From contig JAYKKT010000046.1 of the NCBI GenBank assembly GCA_036023115.1, forward strand, positions 3,621,001 through 3,685,000: 64,000 nt of DNA. The letters run 5' to 3'. This DNA comes from Brasenia schreberi. Lineage: Eukaryota > Streptophyta > Magnoliopsida > Nymphaeales > Cabombaceae. Below are positions 10,001 to 21,600 of this stretch, piece after piece (position 1 is the first letter of the stretch; each line of letters starts with the position of its first letter). The translations under genes and the position numbers were made by a program. The notes beneath the pieces were generated by a model that made no database searches, had not been told where the DNA came from, and was given only the letters and a program-made list of their open reading frames with translations.

Positions 10001-11876
10001 GTCGAAGCCGCATGTTGCAATGGATAAAAATTGGGTTATTTAGTCACTTATGTTCCAACCTATTGTACTTTTTTGTGTCAATATGTTAAAAAACACTCCA
10101 ATTTCTTTCACAACCAGTTGCTAAATCAAGTTTCTAAACCTGGTCCACCAACCATCTAACATAAAAAGACAAATATAAAGATTTATTCTACTATAAATAT
10201 AAGATTTAAGAAACTTAAATATTAAGATAATTATTTTACCTAGACGCATATTAGTACAGTTGTGAATGGCTACAAGCAAGCCCATTAAGTGAAAGAGCAT
10301 TATCGTAGATCTCCACCTCTCGATGTATAACATCTACTCTACTCTCATCATGGACCAATTTGTTTATGCAATCAATGATACCTCTACCACAACACTCAAA
10401 GAGAGTGTCTCTTCATAGATTGCTACAAATAAAATGAAAAGATATCCACTCACTTTATATATTGTTATTTAAAAAAGAAAAAAAAAACAACATAGTAAGA
10501 TACAAAATACATATAAAAAAGAGGATAAAACCCTATACCACAACCACGAGGTTGCCCTTATTGTCATTGGAATGGAGACCGTGGAGGTATTTCTCCCTAG
10601 CTGGAAGTCGTTGTGGAGCAGCTAGAGCCTGGAGCACTCTCAAACACAAGCCAAACCCCGCAAAAACGTGGGGTTATGTTCAGGTGGGGGTTTAAAAGAA
10701 ATATGACGTATCACCCATATTGTACGATATGAGCGATATAGAAGCCAATACTTTATCATTCACGATACATGTCTCTATATTGTATCGTGGTTTTCACGAT
10801 ACAATACGGGATGATATGGATAACATTGGATATAATAACGTATCGATGTTTTGTTGGGATTTATTTTGTCACATACGTTGTGATTCTCAGATCCATTTCG
10901 TGCTGAACTAATTTGTTTCTTGCAGGCAATGTACAACGAGTTCAGGTCTTTGCATATACAGATTGATAAGGATTTTAGTGCAAAGCTCTCTGGTTATGGT
11001 GCTGGGATTTGTGATGCAGAGTCTGCTTTCTCCAGTTCAACGGTAAGCACTTCTTTCTTTTCCTCTATTCTCCAGTCATGTGCCCACTAAGATAAGTTTA
11101 ATTAATTGCAATGATGTTTATTAGAACAACTATTTCCCCTAACACATGGATTCGACTTTGGGTGATACATGTTTCTTGAATGACTAATATATTGTATTTG
11201 CGTTCTTCAGGCATCAGCAAATCTTTCACCTGAGACTGTAGAGCAGGGATTGGTTTCCCCAAAGAGTAATGTCTGGAGCTTTGGAATCCTCCTCCTTGAA
11301 TTGCTTACTGGTCGCCAAAATCTAGATACTCGTCATCCAACAGAAGAGCGCAATCTTGCAAAGTGGGCCAAAGCATTTTTGTCTGATGACTGCCGATTGT
11401 CTTTGATCATCGACCCAAGCCTGAAAGGACGTTATCCTGCTAAAGCTGCAAGATTTGTCATTGAAATCGCCGGGAAATGCCTAGAGAGAGACCCTTCTGT
11501 CAGACCGACCATGCGCGCCGTGGTCAAGTCACTCATGGATGTGCAGGACATAAAATACCCTTGTAGGTTCCCATTGCAGGAGCCGATCTCGGCTTCGCAG
11601 CCATTGAATCCGATTGCCAGCCACCAACAGACGAACATGATGACGCGGTCACCTAGCCTCAACGGCATTCTGTTGCCAGCAGGGCCTGTCGGTTTTCCGT
11701 CATCGCCACCTTTGCCTGTGCCTTGTCGAGTGAGGCCGCTTGTTTCTCCACTGAGACCTCTTTCTCTGCCACCAACATCTTGTGCATCTACAGTATCTTT
11801 GGAGGAAAACGCGAATCAGGATGCTCTCAAGTTGATGTCTCCAGGAAGGAGCAGTGCAGGAGTTGCTGGCTTCTAG
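7016..11876 (+). CDS. Receptor-like cytoplasmic pseudokinase (RLCK VII-like)
   Basis: Exons 7016-7567, 8302-8559, 10926-11042 and 11211-11876 join in frame with GT-AG borders, all in phase 0, to 530 aa. The N-terminus MGCF is a myristoylation/palmitoylation signal, so plasma-membrane attachment is expected. The Pro-rich residues 90-125 (HPLPLPLP, GPLPLPPL) precede a kinase-like domain of about residues 130-420, starting FSFDEISNGCNSFSPERCIG. The catalytic signature is gone. There is no Gly-rich loop (IGDGLSMTTY) and no VAIK lysine (GATVVCLH). YNEF (273-276) replaces the Y/HRD motif, SGYG replaces DFG (about 292-295), and the catalytic Asn is missing. The structural parts NVWSFGILLLELLTGR and the Arg of subdomain XI (SVRPTMR) are kept. 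The last 110 residues are Pro/Ser-rich. This is an intact gene of a known plant pseudokinase type, probably a scaffold in immune or growth signalling; the partner is unknown. Confidence 0.9.
8973..9155 (-). mobile_element. 5'-truncated RTE LINE tail with 15-bp target duplication
   Basis: In intron 2 of the pseudokinase gene, 8,988-9,140 is the 3' end of the RTE LINE seen at 42.7-46.1 kb, in reverse orientation. It starts with (CAA)n and 'ctaagccttttcccatacta', then 'gacggggtcggct'. It is bounded by perfect 15-bp direct repeats 'tccattagaatttta' at 8,973-8,987 and 9,141-9,155. Severe 5' truncation, a TTG-type tail and a target duplication are the hallmarks of target-primed reverse transcription. 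No coding sequence remains. Confidence 0.88.
9340..10870 (-). mobile_element. Decayed CGATAC-ended, hAT-like DNA element
   Basis: It lies in intron 2 of the pseudokinase gene. The left end carries 'catatcatagtatcg..gtatcgaatcg' and the right end a cluster of cgata/tatcg motifs (10,690-10,850). The right end 'gatacgggatgatatggataa' parallels 'gatacggggtgatacagataa' at 47,513 in the element at 46,365-47,540, and the A/T-rich interiors beside the left ends are also similar. It contains the transposase-like fragment at 9,640-9,895. No exact terminal repeats or target duplications were established, so the borders are approximate. Confidence 0.5.
9640..9895 (-). pseudogene. Transposase C-terminal-like remnant
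   Basis: On the minus strand an acceptor-like 'ctttttgcag' is followed by an open stretch reading LDNFDILREWITEYHEE, then NKPLTEEDIQWINLE. In the next frame an acidic tail ends EGGEDLEQGREEDKII and a stop. The pattern 'EWITE...LTEEDIQWI' followed by an acidic tail resembles the C-terminus of plant hAT-family transposases. A shift of frame between the two parts and the lack of any upstream domain show that it is a relic. The family call is inference from this short motif. Confidence 0.4.
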
Positions 11877-12233
11877 TGATGTTTCATAATTTGTTGTTTT
11901 TACTTTGTGGTTTTTGTACTTATGTGAAATGGATACGAAGTTACGGTGTTGCAGATAGGAAATTATGGTGAGGAAGTGATAGATTCATATGGTTTTGATG
12001 TTTGTTTCTGTGTATATAGGAGGAGAGAATGTTGCAGGTTGATACGAACTTGTTCAACTTCTAAATTCAATGAAAGAGTTCCCCGTCTCCCTTGTGTGAC
12101 GATGTTTCTTTTCTCGTTATTTCAGGACATGACAGCCGGTTCGCTACTTGCATCGCTGAACAACGCATGATATCTGACTCATGGGAGGTTCATTTTGTCA
12201 TAGCAATGGTGGGACATAGTGGGCTGGATCCAG

Positions 12234-12303
<70 letters not shown>

Positions 12304-12624
12304 ACAGCAGCTACACCACCTTTGTTTGTGAACATCAGACCTTGAATGCCGTGCCATCATCGCTTCACGGTAACTCCACGATGGTGAATCTTTAAAAAGT
12401 CTTTCAAAATTGCGCAATTTTTTCTCATAAAAGTAAAATTAAATTTCATACTAAACATATTCTTACTTTACAAACAACTGAAACTCATCTGCTTTCAACC
12501 AGCAAACACATCAGGGGAAAATTAAATTAATCAAGATAAACCAAGATTAGAAAAGCTCGAATATCAGGGGTTGCAGAACACTACTACAAGAGAAAGAAAA
12601 AGAACAATATAACTTCATACGGAT
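11877..12624. other. Convergent 3' ends with (TA)n microsatellite
   Basis: 748 bp separate the stop codons of the plus-strand pseudokinase gene and the minus-strand VAL-like gene, so the two genes are convergent and their 3'UTRs probably meet or overlap here. About 31 TA units run from 12,239 to 12,301. No further gene is seen; the 70-aa open frame ending in the TA run is an artefact. Confidence 0.7.
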
Positions 12625-15600
12625 TCATGTAGCACCATTTGCCATTTGATCCACCGGAAGATAGGCATCTCCAGGAGTGGCCTCTTCTTGAACCGAAGGA
12701 AAATGACTTTCATCGGGGTTGGTCTCACCTTCCATATTTGGCAATACAGACACACTTGAGTTTTTCTGTTGATCACCAACCAAGCTAGTGAGGCCCTGCT
12801 GCTTCAAGTAAGTATCCAGTGGCAAGCTTGCAACCTGTAGAAGAGTCATCATGCTAACATGGGATGCACTTTGTCCTATTACTGCATCGTCCTCGCGATC
12901 TGGATCACAGTTCAAATCAATTTGCCCCTTGATCTCCTCTTTGCTAGAGACCTTCAAATTGTTGTCCATCTCTTCCTTTTCACTGACAATTTTTTGACTG
13001 CTGGATTCTGGCGTGCTTGTTGGTCGGCCCTCATTTTCGCTTGTATCAAGTTGCATTGAGCATTTCAAAGCATTATCAATGTCCCCTTCCTCCTTTGTCC
13101 AGACATTTTTCTTTCGAGCTGTCTCCGCTTCTCGTTCTGATTGACGCTTCTTCTTGCGCATCATGAGGGTCTTGAAACGACGCCTAACGGTCATGCACAC
13201 ATTGCAGGTGCACGTTGGTTTGTGCTTTGGACCTTTGCCGCTAGGTGGTTGAATGCACACAATGCATGAGCAACCAGGCCGGTGACGTGGGTGTTTGGTT
13301 GTGGCTGTTGAAGGTGCTACATCGCTACTCTCACCAAGAACAGCAGCAGTAGCCAGAGCATCAAGTGCAGAGACATCGCGTGGCATGGGCTTTGGATTGT
13401 CCATAGCTTTACGCTTTTTTAGGTCTGCATTGTTAGAAATATCAAGAGACAATGAAACCCCAACCCTTTTTGGTCAATATCCTTTTAATTTCTTATTTCA
13501 AGAAGAAACTGGTTAATTCATACAATGAAATATCATCCAGTAAGAAATGAAAAAAGAATACCCAGCACGACCAGCTTCCATCAAGAGGATTGATCACAAA
13601 GCCAGAGCCAAAGGGTGAAAACACGAAAAGAATGGTCTTTGAGGAACCAAATCAAAATAAGAAAGGCACTCGCATGCATGCAGACAAATAGATAGTTAGC
13701 ATTAGATAAGCGCACTGAGAACAAACTTATTGATTCCAGAAGCATGAGAACAAACTTATTGATTCCAGAAGCATAAGAACAATCCACAAAGTTGAGAAGT
13801 GCAGCTGCAACCATCTTCACTTAAAATTGGTTTAATTTGAGTTCTAACTTCGGACATGGAATTTGGTGGATGAAGGTAATCTAGCATGACCTGATTTTGG
13901 TTGAATTTGGGACTTAATCTTGAGGTTGTGAAGACCGTAAATTCATCTAGCGGGTATTCCTGTAGTGATTACTCGCTGCTGCACAAAGGCTAATGTGCAA
14001 TTACATCAAGAATAAATTAATATGAAAGTCCTCAAATTGCTGCTGATCAATATTCAGAAAGATCTCATAGTAGCCCAATGGAGTCTACATAAGTAATACT
14101 CGACTAGAAGCAATAGCAATACCAAATAATGATGGGGACTTGCAACAATACAAACAAGGAAGGTGACGGAAGAAACTTTAGTAGAAATACACATATCAGA
14201 ACACTCATACTGAAATCAGATAAAAAGGTATCCCCATTTCATGGAGAAATGATCTGCAGTAAGTCTGAGAATGCTACGAACACAAGCAATTACCTACCAT
14301 TTTAAGCACATCCACTAGGTATTAATAGCAACTTGTCTTGCTGTTCCTCTAATATTTACATCACGATTAGATCAAGGACACTGGTAATGTATATCTTACA
14401 TTTCAACATCATATCTTGGAAAGGATTGATCGGGATATTATATAAGACTAGATCGGATTGATGAAAGGAAAAAAGCATAATAAAACATAACACACATCAT
14501 TGGTGAAAACAAATAGGAAGTAGTCCAAGAGCTTCACTTAAAAGATAGTAGAGATAGATTACCTTAAAGGTGCGTTTTCAATGAGATATGCCTCTGAACA
14601 TTGATCTCAAATTGTTATTTAATTCTTGCTTCACGGTGGATAAAGACGCAGCCTTTAATTTTGAATGATCGACTGCTAGAGTAACATTATAGTTGAATGT
14701 CGACCAACCTCTTAAACAGCTGATCCTGCCTAACATATTGTCACCAACCACTTTTTATGTGCATAATTTGACACTGTTAAATAATTAATTCTTGCTTCAT
14801 AGTGGATAAACACGCTGCCTTTAATTTCAAAATTATCGACTGATAGCATCACATTATAGTTGAATGTTGACCAAGCTCTTAAATAGCTGATCCTGCCTAA
14901 CACATTGTCAACAACCATCTTTTATGTGCATATTTGGACAATGTTAAAAACTGCATTAAACTTTGCACCTGAAAGATAATTGGATTATGAAATTGAGGGC
15001 ATTTATGTTTAGAGAAAATTCTGAATATTAAAGGCGCTCTAATCTGTTTGAAAGAAGAGATCAAGATGGAGCTCAAGCAAACTTTCCAAATTTCAAAAAG
15101 TAAGCTACTACCAAGAAATGTCAATCATGACTCAGATTTTATTTTGTCTAGGAGTTGCTGAGCATCGGTTCAGCAACCTTATAAAAATAACTAATTTCGA
15201 TTTTCATCACAATGACCAAACTTCACACTAAAAGAGCACTAGGCTTCCACCAAGAGGACAAGAGTTACTGGGTCTGCTGAACCACAACAACGTGCACTAA
15301 TTTCATGTTAGAACTACAAGAATGAGCCCAACAATCATAATATCGCAGACATCTCAGGACAAAAGAAACATCATATCATATAGATAGCCGCAACACAAAA
15401 GTAGCACATTTCCCTTCATATTAACAAGAATACTGAACATAATGGAGGCCAGTGATAACTGTGACAGAGCAATTAATACCTCTATTCCTGATTAGATCCT
15501 GAAGTGCTTTTGAGCTTATCTCCTCAGGTACAGAACATGAACATCTGCACGGTTTCAAGTTGTCAAAATCCACCAACCAAAATGAAACCAAGCCCTTTCC

Positions 15601-18600
15601 CACAATAAGTAAGGTCACCTGTAAGGATTCTCAATCGCCATTGAGCTCGATGTAATCAAAATGTTTAACAATCAAAACACTAATGAGAAAAAGGGGCATC
15701 GGAGTTTCGAGCAGTCATCAGTTACAACTGCAAGCGGACAGAGACATCTGGGACAACCATAAATGAAGGCTAGGAGTAAATCTTGTCTATCAAAGTACAC
15801 ATTTTTATTGAATCCTTGAGCCATCAACTAAATCTGGTTAAAGGACCTAAACGATGTAAGAGTTGTATCAGATACCCACAGTGCGCCTCTTCAAACAATT
15901 ACCACATTGAGACACTAACCTCTTGGAATCCCATGAATTTTCTGCACATGTCCATCTAGGAGGAAGAAGCGCATCTATAGGCAACTTCCGCCACTTCAAG
16001 CAATTATCACATTGGGCCCACTGATCATGCCCCCTGAAAAGGAGATAGTTCATTTAGTTAGTAAATGAGGTACTAATAATGCCTACTTATTTGCTTAGGT
16101 TCTATACACACAGATCCGACATATCCGACCTACAGAAATAATACAATTAGGCAACGAAAAAACAACAGAAAACAAAGACCCATTCTAAGAATCCAGGTAA
16201 AAAGGAACAAGAATAAATTGCATACATGTTAACATGCACACAAGACCAGAGACTGAAATGCATCTACACTTATAAAGAGACAAGAAAAGGATAGGACAAA
16301 CCAGAACATGTATACAAACACTCCTACCCACAGCACCCAGCAAAATCATTTGCTCTCCGTGTGCTCCCCTATAAACACCAAAACTCGGTAATTATACACA
16401 ACTACTCTGGTATCTGATTGATTTGAAGAGCACATACTTGAGAAAAGGTATGTGTGATGCATGTGTCGACCAAAGATACAGAACTAGAATAGCAAAAACA
16501 TCAACAAGAAACAAAGACTTGACACCCACAAAATTGAGAATATAAACCCATTACTCACCCAAATGGCCGTGAAGTGAAAATAGTTCTCTTTCCAAACACT
16601 GGTGGCTCCTGAGTGGCAAAAAAGATCAAAACTATAAGCAGAGTGAGTACCTTGAAAACTAACATAGAAAAAAATACACGAACATCAAACAAAGACAATT
16701 TTGTTCAAGCATAGCGATAAGCATTGAATAGTTGAAGCCGTTAAAAGATTGATAGAGCTCCAGATAATATAGCTCATTTTGTGAGCCTCCAGATAATATA
16801 GCTCATTTTGTGAGCCTCCAAAATACTCAGAATCATCACAAAATGACATCAATGGATTTCCATGACTCGATTTTCCAATCATGCTGCCTGAACAGAGAAG
16901 CTTTCACATAAAGGTGTAAAACTGCTTCACTGTAGGGCATGCTGTTGCTCAGAGTAAAATGGTGAGACCCTCACCTTCAAAGGCTGCACAGGGTATGATG
17001 TTTCAAATGCTTAATTTCCAAATATGTTATCAATAGCAGTTAGCGAAGAGTTAAAGCTCGCAACAGTACAATATTAGTGGGATATAACATGAAGATAATG
17101 GATTTAGCAGCACATGATCCAAATATAAACAATGAAAGAGTACACATTTAGTTAAGATAAACTGAAATATTTTATAAATGTAAATATCCTAAACAAAAAA
17201 ATCTGCATAACACTCAATTCACGAAGCTATTGGATACTGCACAATGATAATTGTTTAAAGTTGAATGTCCAATATAGGGTGACAACGGATATATTGGCCA
17301 ATATATCCTGCTATTGATAACATAGTTATGAAACTCATCCTAATTTCAGATTAATCAAGAGAAACATGAGTTCTACAACTAAATACTTCTCTAGTGGAGG
17401 CTGACACTAGACAAAAGAAGTTTTAGGTGATCATCATTAACATCTAAGAAAGTATGTTACACAAAATCAAATATGTCTTTCTGTTGACAATCAAAATAAA
17501 ACCATATAATCTATCATTCTTGAATGCCTGAACTCGTGGATGAGAAAATGTGCCCTTGCTTGAAGGAAGTCCTTACTAACTAAATGATTGTTCATCTAAA
17601 AAGATAGATTTCTATAGGTACTTCATGAAGAAATAGAGAAACTGGAAATTGGCGGGTGTAACACAAGGACATGACCGATTAATGGGCATTTTCATAGCTG
17701 CATAATTATGATACTCTGCCTAATATTTGTAGTTGGAGATCGGTGTTCGTAATGGAAAGAAGTTTTGGCCTCTCATGCACTTAAAGTATCTATGCGCTTA
17801 TTGTCATGCAGCCTGAAGTTCATTTGCTCTTACAATCTGCTTAATGGGACAAGTATATGAAGGTTTTTCCTGTACATGATATAATAACTCATTCCATACT
17901 TTAAGATCTAATGCAGTCTCCCAAAAGCCTGCTATCCTAAAATCTCTGACTTAATTGTGCTGATTTTTTCTGGCATGTCCTAATCATTTCTAGCTAATCA
18001 ACCTGATGCACTTATCTGTGAAATGCATGATTAGTGTCTGCTTGCAGTCAAATACTTTTGCATTAGAAGACAAAATACATCGCAAGAAGCTGATTCATTC
18101 AATGCTATATATCGTTATTGAATAGTAACACATTACAGTTTCCAGCTGATGACATAGGAACAAAGAAATAGGACTGGCATGCTTTACTGGACACTTAAGA
18201 ATGGCAAAGAGAATGTTGGATGAAAATGAATCTTCTATGAAATTGAGAAGAGAAGATATGATTGAAGCACCACGGATATATGAAAATCTCATCAAGGTTT
18301 ATGTAAATCATAGGAAAGCATACCTCATATTCTTCAAACTCATGGTCCTCAATCATGACAATGCTTGGTTTGACACTTGGAGGAGGACGAAGCAAATCCT
18401 GAGCCTCTTCCCATGTAATTTTCAACTCCATGGCATCTTCACTATCAATATGCAGTCTCTTGCTCTTCGAACCAATATTGCGACTTCTTTTCTTATCTTG
18501 AACCCGCAAGGATTGCAACTGTAGCTCCTCTTTTGATATGCTTCCATGCTTCTCAGCTTTACCCCAGCCAATATCAGCGTCAGACATATTGAGGCGTTCA

Positions 18601-21600
18601 GACAGGTTGTTTAAATGTCTATCAGCATTTCCTTTAAGTGAATGTAGAGGACCTGAATAGCCGTTTATGGAAGGAAGGTTCTCAACAACACCAGAAAGAT
18701 AAGCATCATTAGCACTTCCTCCATTCCCTATTGCAGCAATTTGAGATTCCTGATCCAACCATGGGTGTCGAGAACATTAACCAGATTTAACATTCTGAAA
18801 GTTCTCAATAACTAACCCAAAATTTAGTAAGGGCGCTAAAGATTGTCATCTCTTGCACTTGGTTTTTACCTACAGTGCCAGACATGAAAACCATAAAAGG
18901 AAATCGCTACTACTGAAAGATTAATGAAGAAGGGGCCTTCTTACATGAACAGTTGCAGTATTTGCTGCCTTGCGAAATCCCATGACAAGCTTCCCCTCTG
19001 GATCTATTCTGCTAAAAATCACTGCATAACAATATGATTTACACAAAAAGGTTCAATGTTGAAAGGAAATGATAAAACATGATCTTGGTCTTTTGAAGTT
19101 AAATGCTAATATTGAACAAGATTGAGCATAATGGCAACTAAGAATCCATGAAGCCAACCCACTCATTGTGGAAGAAGGCATAGTTTTGGTTAAAAAGTTC
19201 AGAGCCATGAAACAGGAACTCGATCTGATTTAATGTCTGCATAACTCTTTGTCAGGCAAAGAACAGAGAGCGCTACAGGGAGCAGGAGTACCATTTCAAT
19301 TTCAATATCAAGATAGAACAAACAAACCATGGCCAAATAAGCATAAAGAGGATACAAGGAAAATCTATCAGCACCTGCATAACATATCTCCCATACACAA
19401 AAGCCAACATATTTTGCAAGTACTGCATTTAAGTAGAGTAAATAAAGAGGCACACCCCATCTTCTCAGTCAAAGAAAAGACATCGTTTATGAATACAACT
19501 TCTCTAAGGTGACCCAAAAAAATAACACACAAATCTTACAGGCTTTGTAGATTGGAACTTAAGAGGTCTCGGACAGATTTAACACTTACTATTGATGTTG
19601 ACTTAGAAAGAACATCAAGGACAAGTTCTAGGATTTCCTCGCTTCTTGAAATACAATTTGAATCAAAACCAACAATGGGGAGTTTATTTATACAGACACT
19701 GAGAGAAGGAACAAATTTTAGCTGTATGCAAGGGGTCACACCCTCCAATACATACATCCTACTGTTGTTATTAGGCCAAAATCTGAACTGAAATGTCCAC
19801 TCATCATTCCTTCACATCATGCAGATCTGCAAAGAGAAGACCTTCAGATTGTGAAATAGGAGGAAAATAAATATGCAATTCATATGCCAGTTTGTAGATG
19901 TGCAGCAGTCACAGGTGAAGAGATAGCAAAGCAAAATACAAGGAATCAAAGAGAAATAAAGCAACCTTAAACATACTCAGCACAGAGCTTTCGGGAGAAC
20001 AAGGCGACCAATTCGACCTGCATCACTGGCACTCAGCACACTTCTCAAATAATGTGCACTACAGTGGACTTCAAACTGTTATCATAACATTAAGGAAACT
20101 GCTAATAAACCAACTTTATATTATCCACAGGGTTTACTATAAATGTGCAAAAGAAGACTAGAATATAAAAAATATAAAGGATACTCTCCAGACCAATCGC
20201 TCCAGTTGCATTCTTGATCAGTAATCCTGGGCCAGTATCGAGAATGTAACTGATTCTTGCCCTCCCCTCAGTCGGTGGCCGGGCAATGAAGTGTCCTGAG
20301 AAATCATGCCTTTATCTGTTTCAGGTTCATGGTAGAATAGTCTTCAATGGTTTGGGCAATATAGTAGCGAGATCTTTTGCCCTTCATGAAGGGAGGAGAT
20401 ACTTTGCCCTCAAGCCTTCCTTCTACAATCTCTCTCCAGCAGAGAGGCAGGGACAGGGTGTTCCTGATGGGTTTTTTTTTTCCCAGATACATACTCAAAG
20501 ATACAACTGTGCAGGTGATTCCATGTATGTTTTTAATCTCCCATGCTGATCTATTATTTTCTAATGTAACAATATGTGTGACTGAACCAGATGGTTTCAT
20601 CACATTTGAAAATCCAGTATAACACTGAATAGACACTTCAGTTGCTTGGCTTCTTTGCCCCACTACATGACAATATGCCATCTCTCATAGAGCATGATTC
20701 CAATGACTTGGATTCACTAGCTTCAACAACTCTGCACAATTGCATAGGATTTTCCTTCATCAACACTATCCACAAAGCAGTCTGCCATCAATATGAGCGG
20801 AGATGTACGATCCGCACATTATTTTGGTTGATGAAACGGACCGGTCCTAGGATTTCACTACTCCTCATCTGCAGAAAAAACATCAAATAATAGGTCTAAT
20901 GGCTTCTGTGTAACTTCTGTGTCAGGAATCAAATAACATAATATGCCTAGGTGAGGTGCTTCAATATTGTGCTTTGTTCTACATATGTCAAATAACTGCA
21001 CTAACAAGAAAGAATGCCATGGCACAGAGTCACTAAAAAAAACCAACAAGCTAGCAACAACAATTTACTTGAACATAATTAGAAAAATAACTCTAAAAAG
21101 TCTAGCAGAAAGCTTAAGGTCCTTCAAATGATCATTTTTTGTATGGAAGCCTCTCCAAATTATCATAAGCATATACATCACGTTCCATATAGATGATAAA
21201 CAAAAGTTTGGTGTCAGGCATTCTCAGCCTTTGTATACAGAGAGCCTTTGTATACGACACAACTAATGAAATTGCTGATAAAGCCACTACTTGAAGGTTG
21301 TTGATATCAACCCACACATTTTGAAAGCCCAGAAAAAAAGGGAAAAAAATCAAAACAAATATAAAGGCTATACATTTAAATGTAGCTATTGTACCATTTA
21401 TTAACAAATTCTTGGAGACAATAATCTATCATTAAAAATAGTCTGACAAAATGCTAATCCTAGTGACCACTATTGCATTAAAGTACATTAAATAATGGGA
21501 TGAAAATTTAGAACATCCATGAGCAAAAGTGAGACTCTAAAGCAGGATTTAGCAACAAATATGAGACAAAAATAAAGCCAATTGCATTAAACGAAATTAA

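Noticed and set aside
12092..12304. 70-aa ORF ending in repeated Tyr-Ile
   Set aside because: It is read through the (TA)n microsatellite at 12,239-12,301 and has no other content.
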